DNA of 64,000 nt from Puccinia triticina (GCF_026914185.1 NC_070573.1:1736001-1800000), one strand, 5' to 3'. Numbered from the stretch's first letter, positions 21,224 through 32,749 are shown. Numbers and translations: made by a program. The notes: generated by a model from the sequence alone, not told the origin.

Positions 21224-23274
21224 GTCTCCCCCCCTATAAAAAAATGAGGGGGAGGATCCCTCCAGCTCAAAGGTGACAGTCGGGAGGGGATGGGGACAGT
21301 GGATCGGCCGGGCGGTCGGTTCTTCTTAGTCGCAGGGCGTTTGGTTTGTAGCTGGCCGATGGGATGGTAACCCCGTTGGTCTTGTATGGCAAGGGCGGCG
21401 GGAAAAGGTCCAGGGAGTGATGGGAATGGGCGGTGGGGTGGCGTCCTCAAAGCACAAGAATTTATCGGGGACAACCACGCCTCAGTTGTGGTTATTGACG
21501 GCATCAAAGACGGCCGCTTCAAGGTCGGTCTGCGGGCCCGCCAGTCCAGGATTGGTGGGGGCGATCGCATTCTCTGAGGCAGTGGGAGCGAGTGTATTCT
21601 CCGAACTATAGGAGACCCTCGTAAGCACCGGCCTCTGTGAAATTGGTGGGTCGGTCTGAGGGGGGACTGTACATACTTGGCGCTCCTGCTCTCGGCAATG
21701 GCGCCGCAGGCCTCGAGGAAGGAGGCTTCATCGAACTGAGGCGCTTCAGGGATGAATTCATCGTCTTGTGTTGCCGATGAGACGGCGAGCATTTCGATTG
21801 CGTCGGGGTCACCAGCTATAGCTGCCGCCTGCATGTCGTCTTCAACAGCCGTCAAATGCCAGTTCGCAAAGCCGTGAGTCAACTCGTCCAAGTGCCCGTC
21901 CACACAGGCCAGACAGGAGGCGGACAGTTCGTCCAAGTCGGGTGCTTCGTTCATGAGTCGTGCAACGCCTGCGGGGCGACCAATTGGGCGGCCGGCAGTC
22001 GACGGATTCGTTTTTGCAGGCCCGCTGTTCTTTGATGTCCATGCCACTGGGGGGGTGTAGTCGGCCGGTTTTGGGGGTGGGACAAACAAGGCCGGTATCT
22101 CCACCCGGCTCTTGTCCATGGGATTGGGGCAAGCTCTGTGGGCGCTCCCACAGTGTTTCTTGCAGAAGTGGCACAGCTCGATGCTGTCCATGTAAGCGTG
22201 GAGGCGCCATATGGTATCCGCAGACCGGTTGGGAGGAGTGGTGGTGGAAGCGTTCCGGCGTAGTCGAAGAGCCGAAGATTTGACGAGGTTGGAGTAGAAC
22301 CCGCTGGTACGGCTTTCAAATTCGCCATATTTGAAGTTCAACGACCGGAGAGCTTGATGGTCATCTATCTTAGCTTGGAGGACCTCCGGAAGACCAAACG
22401 TTACGGCCTCAGCTAGCTCGTAGTCATTGAGCGAATGTTTGTCGAAGTTAACCAAGCTCTGGAGTGTCCGGGCGCGAGTACTGAACTCCAAGAAGGTTTC
22501 TGTATTGACCATTTTCAGCTGGGCAATGTTGCGCTTGAGGGTTGTCTTCCATTCGACGGGGAGAGCAAATTCAAACATTTGTTCTTTGAAGTCGTCCCAC
22601 AATTTTCCTTTGTACTTTGAGAACTCGTTCGAGTAGAATGAGAGGAGATTTGTCTCAGCAATGAGTCCGCCCACAATCAGGCGTTTGTTGTCCGCGTGCG
22701 TGACCGATTTCGTTGCGAAGAAAATTTGGAGGGCTTGAATCCAACGTAAGAACAATTCAACGTCTTGAAAGGGCCCTTTAAAGTACGGGCCGTCTGAGAT
22801 TTTGAATTGTTGGAGGTCGATACGGCCCGGTGCAAGTTGAGGGGCCGGAGAAGATTCAGTTTTCGGGCCAGTATTCTTGCTCCAGGCATCCAGTGCCGCC
22901 TTTACATTGGCTCGGGCTTGGGCCTGGACCGCTTTCAACTTGGCTCGGGCCTGCGCTTGTGCTGCTTGTGCCGCTTCCTGAGTCGCAAGGAGCTGTTTGG
23001 CCGTGTTTTGTTGCAGGACCAAGATTGCCTGGATCAGCTCGTTATTGGACAATTCCGCCGGTGCCGATGGGTCGCTGGAGGAGCTTTGTTGATTAGGTTG
23101 GTTCTGCATTGAGCCAGTGTGAGGGTTGGTTGAAATGTTCGGAGACGGGACGTTAATAGTGCTGGATGCGGCGAGAGTGGCTTCTAGTCGAGCACGTCGT
23201 CTGATTTCCCGCGCGAGTTGCTCTGGGTCTTGTAGAGGAATGAGGGGGTCTGTGTTTGACTGGCGGGTGCTCAT
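21091..23274 (-). CDS. gag: Gag-like protein of the gag-only retrotransposon
   Basis: This is an open frame of 727 codons with no internal stop. It starts MSTRQSNTDPLIPLQDPEQ. Residues 80-140 are an Ala/Gln-rich helix (repeated QAQARA), probably a coiled coil. Residues 150-350 resemble the Ty3/Gypsy Gag capsid region (FKGPFQDVELFLRWIQALQI, then WDDFKEQMFEFALPVEW). A Cys/His cluster CHFCKKHCGSAHRACP near residue 370 could be a variant zinc knuckle. The C-terminal third is Pro/Ser-rich, and the frame runs through the polypurine tract into the 3' LTR, so the true C-terminus is uncertain. It probably packages its own RNA. Homology is judged from pattern only. Confidence 0.75.
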   Translation of the reverse strand: MSTRQSNTDPLIPLQDPEQLAREIRRRARLEATLAASSTINVPSPNISTNPHTGSMQNQPNQQSSSSDPSAPAELSNNELIQAILVLQQNTAKQLLATQEAAQAAQAQARAKLKAVQAQARANVKAALDAWSKNTGPKTESSPAPQLAPGRIDLQQFKISDGPYFKGPFQDVELFLRWIQALQIFFATKSVTHADNKRLIVGGLIAETNLLSFYSNEFSKYKGKLWDDFKEQMFEFALPVEWKTTLKRNIAQLKMVNTETFLEFSTRARTLQSLVNFDKHSLNDYELAEAVTFGLPEVLQAKIDDHQALRSLNFKYGEFESRTSGFYSNLVKSSALRLRRNASTTTPPNRSADTIWRLHAYMDSIELCHFCKKHCGSAHRACPNPMDKSRVEIPALFVPPPKPADYTPPVAWTSKNSGPAKTNPSTAGRPIGRPAGVARLMNEAPDLDELSASCLACVDGHLDELTHGFANWHLTAVEDDMQAAAIAGDPDAIEMLAVSSATQDDEFIPEAPQFDEASFLEACGAIAESRSAKYVQSPLRPTHQFHRGRCLRGSPIVRRIHSLPLPQRMRSPPPILDWRARRPTLKRPSLMPSITTTEAWLSPINSCALRTPPHRPFPSLPGPFPAALAIQDQRGYHPIGQLQTKRPATKKNRPPGRSTVPIPSRLSPLSWRDPPPHFFIGGETVKPPRTARFHKDNHRRISRSTISSGPSSTFLAGRDLCAHISPG

Positions 23275-23495
23275 AAGAGGGAAGTAAGGCTTGTCAATCG
23301 TTTCCGTTACAAACCAGCGGCGAGAGAGATAGCAGTGATAGAAGTTCAGTGGTCAGGGCAGTTGCAGTGGTGGTGGGCAGTAGATGGCAGTGCAGTGGCA
23401 GTGGGTAGGAAAGGAAGCAGTCGCAGTCAATCAAAAAAAAAAAATTGCTCGCCGAGTCAAGGAGTCGGCGAAGAGGTGGAACCAGAAAAAAAAAG

Positions 23496-23856
23496 TGTAA
23501 GGACTCCAATTTGGGGTCCTTCACTGTCTGTCTGAGTAGGGGCGCAGAGGGTGAACCTTGAGGGAAGTCTGGTTCACGGGGCTATGTATTGCTCAGGGTG
23601 GAAGGAAAAACCTAGCCGGGAGAGATATGGGCGCAGGGATCTCTCAGTAAATACATGAACAATCGGGGAAGAGGAGAAACAACTGGGAATGAGGAAAAGG
23701 GCAAAAGGGAGGAAACGGCTTACCTAGCCGGGAGAGATATGGGCGCAGGGATCTCTACCGGCTAGGAAGGTGGAAGAGGGGCCGGATGATATAGTCGAAC
23801 GGGAAATGCGCCTGTGATTGTCCTTGTGAAACCTCGCGGTACGCGGGGGCTTCACA
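23496..23856 (-). repeat. 5' LTR of the gag-only element
   Basis: It is almost identical to 20863-21223 (four transitions in 361 bp by eye), which points to recent mobilisation. Confidence 0.88.
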
Positions 23857-23861
23857 GGAAG

Positions 23862-24963
23862 GATGTTGGCTGACTGCTCTTGGAAAGTTGAGAGCTTCAG
23901 CCAGCACCAACGCACAATGTTCCAAAAAGGACAACCATCAGTCTTGAACCACAGACCTATTCCTTCAGCTGCCTCATGCAAGCCAAAGAGAGGGGGTGAT
24001 GACCACTGTGCCACCATGTGTTGCAATTAGGACTCGACACAGATGTATGTATATCTCAATCTACATTGAGTCACTCCAAAGGGTGCATCTGTTTTTTTTG
24101 CAAAGGCATTTTTTGGAAAAAAAAAACTTCCTCCCAATTTTGCTTTGAGGCATCAGAGGCTCACAATTCACATCCAGAACGTTTTTGGATGTGTGTCAAG
24201 TTATCCACTGGGAACGTTGGTATGACATCACAGCCAATGTTCCCCTGATAATCTTTTTAAATGTCCTCCGGACGGTTTTGTAAATCGTCCAGAGGACACT
24301 GACCATCTGGCGCGTCGTCAGGCGAACAGGCATCTTGAGGCTCAACGATTCCAGTTGAACATTCTGTGAACAGCTTGAAAGTCATTCATAGAATGTTCAT
24401 GAGACATTCGTCCTATTTGCCATCGTTCTGGGACTGTTGTGCAAGGGTATGTCCTCGGAACGATTGGCCCGACGTTGCAAGAAAGTGTTCGTTGAGAGGG
24501 GGTTGTCTCAACAGCCTTGGGATCCTCGCGCCCCTCCAACGTCCCCCCCCCCCTGGGTTCTGTGAACGACGGACTTGGGCTGTCGTTCTTGGAACAGTGA
24601 GATTTCTCCCGATCGCTCCTGTGGTGTAGAAAACAATGAACCGGGCCTGGATCACGAGCTCAAACGGGCCGCGCTCGGAACCCGCCAGACGTAGAAGAAC
24701 ATCAATGAATTTTGACAAGGGCAGAAAGGTGCCAGTCAGCCTGCGGAAGTTCAGATTGACTTTCACTTCGTCGCACTGCTCGTCAGTGGTCCTGTGCCCA
24801 TCCGCGTAACGCTCTGCTTGAATTACTTTCGATCAGTTTGCAAGTCACGGCCATTCAGAACCATTCGAGTCAGACTTACTAGTACTTGCTCTCTTTTACC
24901 AGTCCAACAATTTTCTACTCCAATCGACGACCGTCTTAAGTTACCTGACTCAAAGCGAGAAAC
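23862..24963. other. Upstream region of the SPT16-like gene
   Basis: No gene is recognised. A hairpin with 13-bp arms (TGTCCTCCGGACG / CGTCCAGAGGACA, one mismatch) lies at 24262-24298. Bases 24671-24708 (CGGAACCCGCCAGACGTAGA and on) recur at 60423-60460, next to the second SPT16-like fragment, which supports a shared origin of the two regions. Confidence 0.5.
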
Positions 24964-27534
24964 ATGGGCCGGCTATATAGCAGGCTCGAGAGCGGATTAA
25001 ATGTCCAGTTGTTTTACAGCCGACTGGAGTGCTTCATCAAGTCTTGGAAGGTGCGCACATTTTCGGATACATAGGCGGATCTGTGCAGGCTTTTTTGCTT
25101 AGCATATGACAACATAAGTTTTGATAAATTCCTTTGTCATCAATCCATGATGATTTCACGTTTATCTCTACACAGGAAGCTGACGGACCTGATACAGAAC
25201 AATTGCAATCATGCGGAGGCATCCTGCTGGGTGAAGCTCTTCCGAAGGGAGGGAATAGACCTTTGCACGCTTTTCTTTTCGGAGACAGCCTGCTCGGAAC
25301 ATTGATTTTTATCACCCCCAGATCCATCACACTGATCTGTTCAACCAGACAAGCAGAAATCCTAGCGTCTCTAAACGCTGATCAACTGGTCTCAAGCGTC
25401 GACTTCAAAATTGATATAAAAGTGATGGTCAAATCAGGGAGCTCAAAATCGAATAACTCATGGATGAAATATCTACTGGATTCCGTGGAAGGGGTAATTT
25501 CGAAATCTCAAAAGATTGGTCGCGTCGGTCCTATGAAAAAAAATAATGATCTGGGGGTTAGCACTAAATCCGGAGGGTTTCTCGTTTTTGTTTTGTATTG
25601 CTAACCCATTGTTTTGAACCTGCGCACAGGAATGGAAGGCGTATTTGAAAAGTGAGGGGAAGGAGACGTTACTCAAAAAAGCTGTCGACATCACAGATGA
25701 GGTCTCGGTGATTCTAGCGACCCAGTACCCTGAAGAAATCGCGAGTCTTGCCTTCCTCATCGTGTGGCGAGCTGTCTTCATGACCCAATGACAAGATTAT
25801 CTGACACATCTTGCCAATATTGTTATAGAAACGTACAGGAATTGCTTGCCGAATGAGTCATCAATTAATGTCACTGATGTTCGATGAAATCATCGACCTG
25901 GTGAATAGGGGCCAAGAAATGTGAGATTTTGTCTCAGCTTTAAGTCATACGTTGCAATTTTCGTTTACCTGATACCAGTCACGATGTATTTGGTGGCGGG
26001 AAATCAACAACAGAACCAATAAAGACGTTGGAATACTCATTCAGGAGAAGCACAGTGGTGGCAGTATATGGGAAGAAGCCAACTTTGAAGCCGATGTATG
26101 TAAATATGGCACTGGCAGTAGTAGTCCTCCTGACTCTCTCAAGATATGTCTTCTGACTTTTTTCTTATTTTTAATAGTTTAACAGGAGAGACGTATGTCT
26201 GCGTATCTTTCCCGTAGTTCGATCGAATGGCGAATATCGCTTGGATAAGTCATTGAACTTGGACGCCAAGCTACTTGGCCATACCGGGATCTTCCTGGCT
26301 GGCTTAGGCATCCAATATAAGTCGTATTGCTCCTATGTACTCCGTACTCTAATGGTAGATCCACACCCTGTGAGTCCATTTGCCTCTCGCAGCATCAGGA
26401 TGGTTAGCTCACCCACATTATGCCGCCACCAGACGCAACAAGCAAACTATAGCTATTTGCTCGAATTGCGTAGATTTGCTCTTGGCGAACTGAAAGAAGG
26501 TGTATCTGGCCATGATTTTTACACTCTAGTCAAGGGGAAGGTCGAAGTCGATCGACCTCAACTTCGTTTAGACGAAAGGCTTGGATCCAACGTACGCGTC
26601 CACCTCGCTTGCTAGCAAAAAATGAGAATATGTCAGTACATGCTGATCTTCCAACAAATTTATGACACCCCAACTTAATATCATTCAGATTGGGGTGGAA
26701 CCTTTCAGTCGGGTCTTAAACTTGACTGGACACTGCCACATAGTTTTGAAAAGCAATATGCTGTTCAAATTGTCCCTAGGGTTTCTCCAGATCAAAGATC
26801 CCTTCGACAGCAAGAAAAACTACTCGCTTCATATTGCCGACACAGTCCTAATTGGCAAGGATGGTTCGACGATTCTATGTGATGGATTGAAAGAAGGATC
26901 AGAAATCACGTTTAATTCGAACAACCCTTCATCTCAATCGGATGCAACGGAAGAAGAGGATTCGAGCGGTGGCGAAAAAGGACCGAGAGGGCCAGAAAGC
27001 AATCTATCCGGGCTGAATCAAACGGAAGAAGAGGAAAATTTGATTGACGGCTCCATAAAGGACGTCGAAGCAAGATTGAAAAGGTCTGAAAGCTTTGGGG
27101 AAGAGCGGGATGACGCCAAACGTCAAAAACCTCTTACTGCGCCTTCGTTTAACAACCCGAGTCGCATGGGCTCCACTACCAAAATCGACATCGACATAAG
27201 ATCGGCAGTAGTCAATGAAGAGCTTAAATCTACAGCTGGAAATTGTGCCGACCTAGTGAATGCCGATATTCAAACTTTGAAAAACGGAGGACGAGCGATA
27301 AAAGCGGAATCCCCAGACCTTGACGAGAGACTTGACCGTTTAAACAAAGTCGAACATTCGGTGATGAAAGGCTTGGGCGATCTTGAAAAAAGGCTTCAAG
27401 AGTTCAAGACAGAAGTCAGGGCAAGTTTTGTGGAGATGCGAAAATGGGCAGTCACAGATAAGCAAACTGACCAGCAGCATGAAGCGATGCAAGGCGAAGA
27501 AAAGAGGGTCAAGAAGAAGAACCGAGAGATCTAA
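24964..27534 (+). CDS. Shortened SPT16-like protein (FACT complex large-subunit family), 8 exons
   Basis: Exons: 24964-25050, 25176-25583, 25630-25761, 25829-25900, 25979-26095, 26178-26369, 26433-26591, 26689-27534. Every intron is GT-AG and phase 0, giving about 670 residues. Residues 1-165 match the SPT16 N-terminal lobe (FYSRLECFIKSWK, then LHAFLFGDSLLGTLIFITPR). Residues 180-465 match its M24 aminopeptidase-like, non-catalytic domain, with the hallmark GIQYKSYCSYVLRTLMVDP followed by YLLELRRFALGELKEGV and FKLSLGFLQI. SPT16 carries histones H2A-H2B for FACT in the nucleus. Full SPT16 is near 1000 residues with a middle/PH domain and an acidic tail; here those are absent. Instead a charged tail (470-670) holds acidic runs, KRQKP and a predicted coiled coil at 599-640. 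The exon 3/4 and 4/5 junctions (donors GTGTGG and GTGAAT) are the least certain. It may be an intact paralogue or a gene truncated by rearrangement. Confidence 0.82.
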
Positions 27535-27639
27535 GAGCAATAGTGATTTCAAGGTGTAAGTTATACTTATTCTTGATAATTTACCTTCCAATGTTTTTGG
27601 TTAGCTTCCTTGCAATATTCCTTTTAACCATCCATCCGT

Positions 27640-27987
27640 TGCCTGGACATTTGTTTATGTTTTTTGAACTTGACTGAAGCTTCACGACTTTTTGCTCTAG
27701 TGTTTTCCCCGATGAATTCCAAACAGAACCGTGCCTACAAAAATCACAGGCATTCCATTCCCAGTCCATCCGGTTGAGCAAAGCACAAAACTTTCCCGGC
27801 AGAGTCATCTCATGCTTCTTGTTATATCCCAATGTGATTAATATCACAAAGTGTAATTTATGCAGTCACTTCTCAGCTTCAGCCGACTCTTCATTCATGT
27901 CCTCGATTTAAACTTTCTTGTTATTTGGCTGCGCTGGCTCTTTCTCGAATCTCTCTCTCTTCCATCTCATCATGTTGTCTTATTTTG
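27640..27987. repeat. Dispersed ~350-bp repeat block, copy 2
   Basis: It matches 9229-9577 over its whole length with scattered differences. It lies about 100 bp after the stop of the SPT16-like gene, so it may be part of its 3' region or an old insertion. Confidence 0.7.
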
Positions 27988-28956
27988 TGAGCCGGCGTCT
28001 CTTATGTGACGTGCGGACACAAAGAAAATAGGGGGGGGGGGGTATGTTGTAATTTCAAGGATAAAGGTAATTACAACGTAGAGAGGAGAAATAATAGAAA
28101 ATTTCAGATTTTTATTAAGCTTTAGGCTTTCTTTGAGCGCTTCCAACTTAAAGTTGAGCGTGAATAAGCTAGGAAAAAGCCACTAGCCTCTTCTTCAAAA
28201 GAAACTGAAGAAGGTCTGATTTAGCGTGAACTGTAATCAGCCCTAGTTTTTTAGGCTAAAAGAAACTAGCCAAGGCTTTTTACTGGGAAACCTATGTGGT
28301 TTTCAAGTTATACCACCAAACATAGATAATTAATTGATTCATTTCAAGTTATGGTTTATTTATGATATGATGATTCAGGCGCGTTGCGCAGGTGATAAGG
28401 AAGAGGAAGGGGAAGGGGAAGAAGCGTAAGAAAAGGGAATTAAGTCATATTCAGGTCAGATACCTGAAAAAACAATGAGAATCAAAAGAGAGGAGAGCAT
28501 ACTGCGATAGAAGTGACTTTTGGGTGGAAGCAGAACAGACAGACTAAGATATATGATATCAAATAAGGTGTAGTAATAGACACTAAGGACAAGAAAGGGA
28601 AGAAAGGTTAATCAAGGCTGCAGGAGAGAGAAAAGAGAGAACGTGCCAAAGGTGAGATGTCTTTTCTCACCAAATTGGAATAATCCAATTTATGAGCTCG
28701 AGAGAGTAGATTGGGGAGATGAGGATCAGTGAAGATTGAAAGGGAGTCGGGCTGATGTGAGGTCGCAGCCAATCAGATCGGACAAGAAGAGAAACAAGAG
28801 ATAGAAGGTAGAGGGTGATGGAAGGAAGAAGTCAAAGTCAAAAGGGAATGTTGATAGCAGGAATGTTGGAGGATTTGGTCACAGAGCAACAAAGACGTAG
28901 GCCAAGCAGCGAGGGCAATTGAGCTGAGGGAATAGGAAAGGAGTTTGTCTTGTTGG
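27988..28956. other. Intergenic, possible LTR remnant
   Basis: A run of 12 G (28031-28042) is followed by TATGTTGTAATTTC, resembling the polypurine tract/LTR junction of the Copia elements here. No internal domain or partner LTR could be found. The remainder is A/G-rich with no recognisable gene. Confidence 0.35.
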
Positions 28957-29584
28957 TATGAAACACCAGGTAGCAGCTGTGAGCAATTGAGGAGATAAGA
29001 CTCCGAGAGAAGCAAACAAGAGAGAGGAGAGACTTGTACCTAATTGGTACAAGATGAGTGACACGGTGAGATGAGTGTGTATTCCTTTATCAAGCATAAG
29101 AAAAATAAAGAAATGAGAAAAGAACTAAACCTATGAAACACCAGGTAGCAGCTGTGAGCAATGGAGGAGATAAGACTCCGAGAGAAGCAAACAAGAGAGA
29201 GGAGTGACTTGTACCTAATCAGTACAAGATGAGTGACATGGTGAGATGAGTGTGTATTCCTTTATCAAGCATAAGAAAGACAAAGAAATGAGAAAAGAAC
29301 TAAACCTATGAAACACCAAGTAGCAGCTGTGAGCAATCAAGGAGATAAGACTCCGAGAGAAGCAAACAAGAGAGAGGAGCAACTTGTACCTAATCAGTAC
29401 AAGATGAGTGACACGGTGAGATGAGTGTGTAGGGAAGAAGGAAAAGAAAAAGCGGAACTCAAGGAATGAACATGATACATGAGGATAATGAAACCTAATG
29501 TATGAGAGACAATCTTGAAGATCCGCGCCGGTTAATCCCAAAACCTAATCACCCCACGTGTGACATCCATTCTTTATTGTTACA
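28957..29584 (-). mobile_element. Solo LTR related to Copia-1
   Basis: On the minus strand it begins TGTAACAATAAAGAATGG (compare Copia-1 TGTGACAATAAAGATGG) and ends GTGTTTCATA. It holds three tandem ~175-bp units with GAGTCTTATCTCCTC...TGCTCACAGCTGCTACCTGG. The flanks gttgg/gatgg are an imperfect TSD (4 of 5). Confidence 0.78.
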
Positions 29585-29817
29585 GATGGCGATGTCAGAA
29601 GGCTGCTGAGGAAAGGAAAAAACATGGACAAGACCAGCGGCTTTTATTGTCTAGAGAGGAGCAGTCAAGTTGTGGTTCACGATTGTGAGTGGCGGTTGAG
29701 TTGTGGTTTGAGAAGTGCAGAGTTGTCAACTTGTGGTTGCGAGTGTGTTTCATGAGAGCGGGTTTGGATGTTTGCAGGTCAGAGGAGTGAGGAGGAGTTT
29801 GAGAAAGAACGGATTGA

Positions 29818-31451
29818 GGCCCCAATTATAAACGGAATTTTGAGATTATTTTGAGATTATTTTGAAATTGTTTTGAAATCAAAACCAACTTTGTTTTGAG
29901 TTCTTTTCATTTCAAAATAATCCCAAATCTCTTCAAAAACACCCGAGAGGCTAACTTAGCTAAGTCCCTCCTCCTCGGGAGAGCAAAGAGACCTCCAAAG
30001 GAGGGACTTACGGGCTATGTTGCCCCCGCGGCCTGTGAGGATTAAGCAAATGGCTGGGGAAAATTTTAAAACTCAACCTACTCATGCTTTTCTGAAAATT
30101 TTGCTTCCTTGTTTTGACTGAAATTATGGCCTCACTTGTGCGCATCTGCTCACCTTGACCGCTTCCCTTCAGCTCTCAAGGTTGGGTCACAACGCTGCCA
30201 TGAAGATTTGTGCGCATCTGGAATATGTGTTATGGCATCTGTCTGTAGTCCAGCGTCTTCCATGCATCGGCACTGCATCGAACAATACACACATACCATG
30301 GTGTTTGGGTCTGTTATTATGGTGCAAGCTTCTGATTTCACCAGCTGTATTCTATGCAGTTGATGTCAAGTGTCAGATGTGGTGGATGATACAGACTGAA
30401 CATGAAAAAGCCAGATGTTGCTTGCAATCAAAAAGAGTCAGCTGGGAGAACCTGCTGAGCATTTCCAACATCATGAAGTGCACGGCTTGATTCTCCCAGA
30501 TAAGCCGCTTATTTTGGTGGGCAACTTGGTAACTGCCAAGGGCGTGAGGGTAGCTGTAGAGAGCTTCAAAAAAAAAGCCACTTTTTCCTAATCCTCATAC
30601 CCAAGCCAAGTGACTTAGCGCATAAGTCCCTCCTTCGGAGGGTCCCTGCAGGACAGCGTCCCCCCTCCACATAAAGAGGGACTTAGTTAAGTTAGCCCGA
30701 GAGGGGTGTTTGAGATTCCAGAATCTCAAAATCCAAGGAATCAAAATTTTGAACAGGCAGTATGCCTGTACGGTTGCCAGGCCAGTGGTGCCTCAGACCC
30801 CCCCCCCCCATTTAATGGCTGTATTGGGTTGGCGGAGTTCACCGGGCGGGGGTCGGCTGGCACATGAAAAAAACTGCTGCTGCAATTGTGCAATATACCA
30901 GATTGCACAATTGCACTCACTGAGAAAAAAACAGATGGCCTACCCTTACAAACACCTCCAGGCAGCCCGGGACCACCAGGGGCAATATGATCCTGCCCTT
31001 GGCGGCGGGAACACGGGACAAAACGCACGTCAATACGGCTACAATCTTGCCGCAGATGATCCAAACGTGTTATTCTGCTTGTTCCAAAGCCAAGTGGCGA
31101 GGAGCTGATTTGTTGAGTCAATCATTGGGAGGGGGATCATTGTGTGCGTGTTGGCCTGGCAAGGTGTGGCGAGGTGTGTGGGTTCTTTTTTGGTTCAGAC
31201 AGCCAAGGCTGAACAGGCAAGCTGTATTCCATCCAGCTTGCCCGTGTCACAGGCATATTGCCCCTGCCTGCCCACTCCGGCAGGCTACTTGCTCAGGGAT
31301 GCACAATTGTTTATATGTGCACCCTGTTGTTTGAAGTTTTTCCAAGAGAATTTTGAAATCAAAAATATTTCATTTTGATTTCATTTCCGTTTTGAAATTC
31401 TCTTTGAATACTTTCAAAATATAACTCAAAATTTTGTTTATAATTGGGGCC
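29818..31451. mobile_element. Non-autonomous DNA transposon, possibly PIF/Harbinger-like
   Basis: The TIRs GGCCCCAATTATAAAC (29818) and GTTTATAATTGGGGCC (ends 31451) extend further as imperfect TTTTGAGATTATTTTGAAA-type arms. The TSD is tga (29815-29817 and 31452-31454). A TNA triplet fits PIF/Harbinger, but three bases are weak evidence. The interior carries an inverted pair of GGCTAACTTAGCTAAGTCCC-like blocks (29949 and about 30700), and no transposase was recognised. Confidence 0.7.
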
Positions 31452-31570
31452 TGAGAGATTGATTGAAGAGGGATAGATATTGGGGAGAGGATCAGAGACC
31501 CCGGATGCGCGCAGCGCAATTCCAACAGAAGGTCATCCAGGCCCTCCTTGTGGATGTCCAGCTGGATTTA

Positions 31571-31949
31571 GAGCATCTCCACCACAGGTGCTAAACCGCG
31601 TTGCCAAATCTTTGAGTTCGGCAACTGGGGCGCAGTTTTAGCAACCTGCAGTGAGGCAGCTTTGCACCGCGAGTTGCCATGATTGGCAGCTTGCGGTTGT
31701 GAAATGTGTGGTTTTGTGTTGCTGTTGGGGGAGAAGGTGAGAGTATCACATGAGAGATGTGTGATACTCGCAAGGGTGGCGCGAGGTTGGGGTGCTATCC
31801 TGTTTCCAAATTTGCAAACAGGATAGCTCCCAAGAGGCAAGTTGGCAGATTTGATGTGTGTTTGGCACCCGCGGTGGCATTGCTAAAGCGGGTTTGGGGT
31901 GCTATATCTGGTTTAGCAACCCGGTTTAGAACCCGCGGTGGAGATGCTC
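31571..31949. mobile_element. MITE with long TIRs and TA target site
   Basis: GAGCATCTCCACC...TAAACC at the left and GGTTTAGAACCCGCGGTGGA...GATGCTC at the right form TIRs, flanked by TA on both sides (31569-31570 and 31950-31951). The 379-bp interior is non-coding, with further self-complementary GTTGCCAA/TTTGCAA segments. Confidence 0.72.
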
Positions 31950-32371
31950 TAACCCCTAAACGCGTGGTATCCAAGGAGAACACCGCTGATGGGTGCGCGG
32001 CATCCGAGACCTTGAACAGGGTCTGGTTCTCCATCCCTGACAACCTAACCTCCTTAATGTTCCACGCCTAGAACTCGTGCAATTCCTCATCCACATTTTC
32101 CTCTACCTTTTTTACTCTGCTTTTATTGTCTTTTTAAGTTTACAAAAAATTTCATCCCATTCTGCGCCACGCTAGCGCGCTTCTGTGTTTCTCTTCTGTT
32201 CTGCGTCACAAAGCTCCAAAGCAATGGATGTTGCCACGGTTGGACCCTCTCCTGTGATCTCACACTTCAAAGACTTCTTCACAAATGGCTCCGTAGCGCG
32301 CACCCCTTCCTTGGCTGACCTCGTGCTGCTAGGGGGATAGAAACTGACCACCATGAAGAGTTACAATTGCG

Positions 32372-32749
32372 TAAAAAACAAAAGATCTTTTAATTTCCAA
32401 CCACGGGTGTTAGACTACACCCAAGTGAGGACTAACAACCTGAGAGCAACTGATGTGAACATTTTGGTTTCCAACCACGTGCGTTAGACTACAACCAAGT
32501 GAGTACTAACAACCTGAGAGCAACTGATGTGAACCTAGAGTCAACAAAAAGAGGATGATACCAGATGAGTGAGACTTGAAGATATGAAACCAAAAATTTG
32601 GATGAAGAAAAAGAGAAACAATGACAGGAAACATGATTAACTATATACATCCAATAATCTAGGTTTAGGTTTCATGACTATCACTAATCCGCATCTGCTA
32701 ACATGCTGCAGCAGGGTGAAAAGGACATCCCCGGACTGCAGGTTCAACA
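32372..32749 (-). mobile_element. Solo LTR, Copia-like, in the recombinase gene
   Basis: The TSD ttgcg lies at 32367-32371 and 32750-32754. On the minus strand it starts TGTTGAACC and ends TTTTTTA. It contains two tandem ~75-bp units (CCAACCACG...AACTGATGTGAAC). The recombinase frame KSYN|CAVKKF closes across it. Confidence 0.78.

Larger units (their letters stand above)
20863..23856 (-). mobile_element. Gag-only LTR retrotransposon (non-autonomous)
   Basis: Two 361-bp LTRs (20863-21223 and 23496-23856, TG...CA) differ at only four sites that I could count, all transitions. The TSD ggaag lies at 20858-20862 and 23857-23861. On the minus strand the order is 5' LTR, an A/T-rich leader with a TGGTTCCACCTC stretch about 10 nt inside (possible tRNA-3' PBS), a Gag ORF, the polypurine tract AGGGGGGGGAGAC, then the 3' LTR. 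There is no protease, RT or integrase in the 2.3-kb interior. It must rely on an autonomous element. Confidence 0.9.

Noticed and set aside
24413..24766. Minus-strand gene upstream of the SPT16-like gene
   Set aside because: A 117-codon frame exists but has no recognisable domain. Part of it recurs next to the SPT16 relic as non-coding flank.
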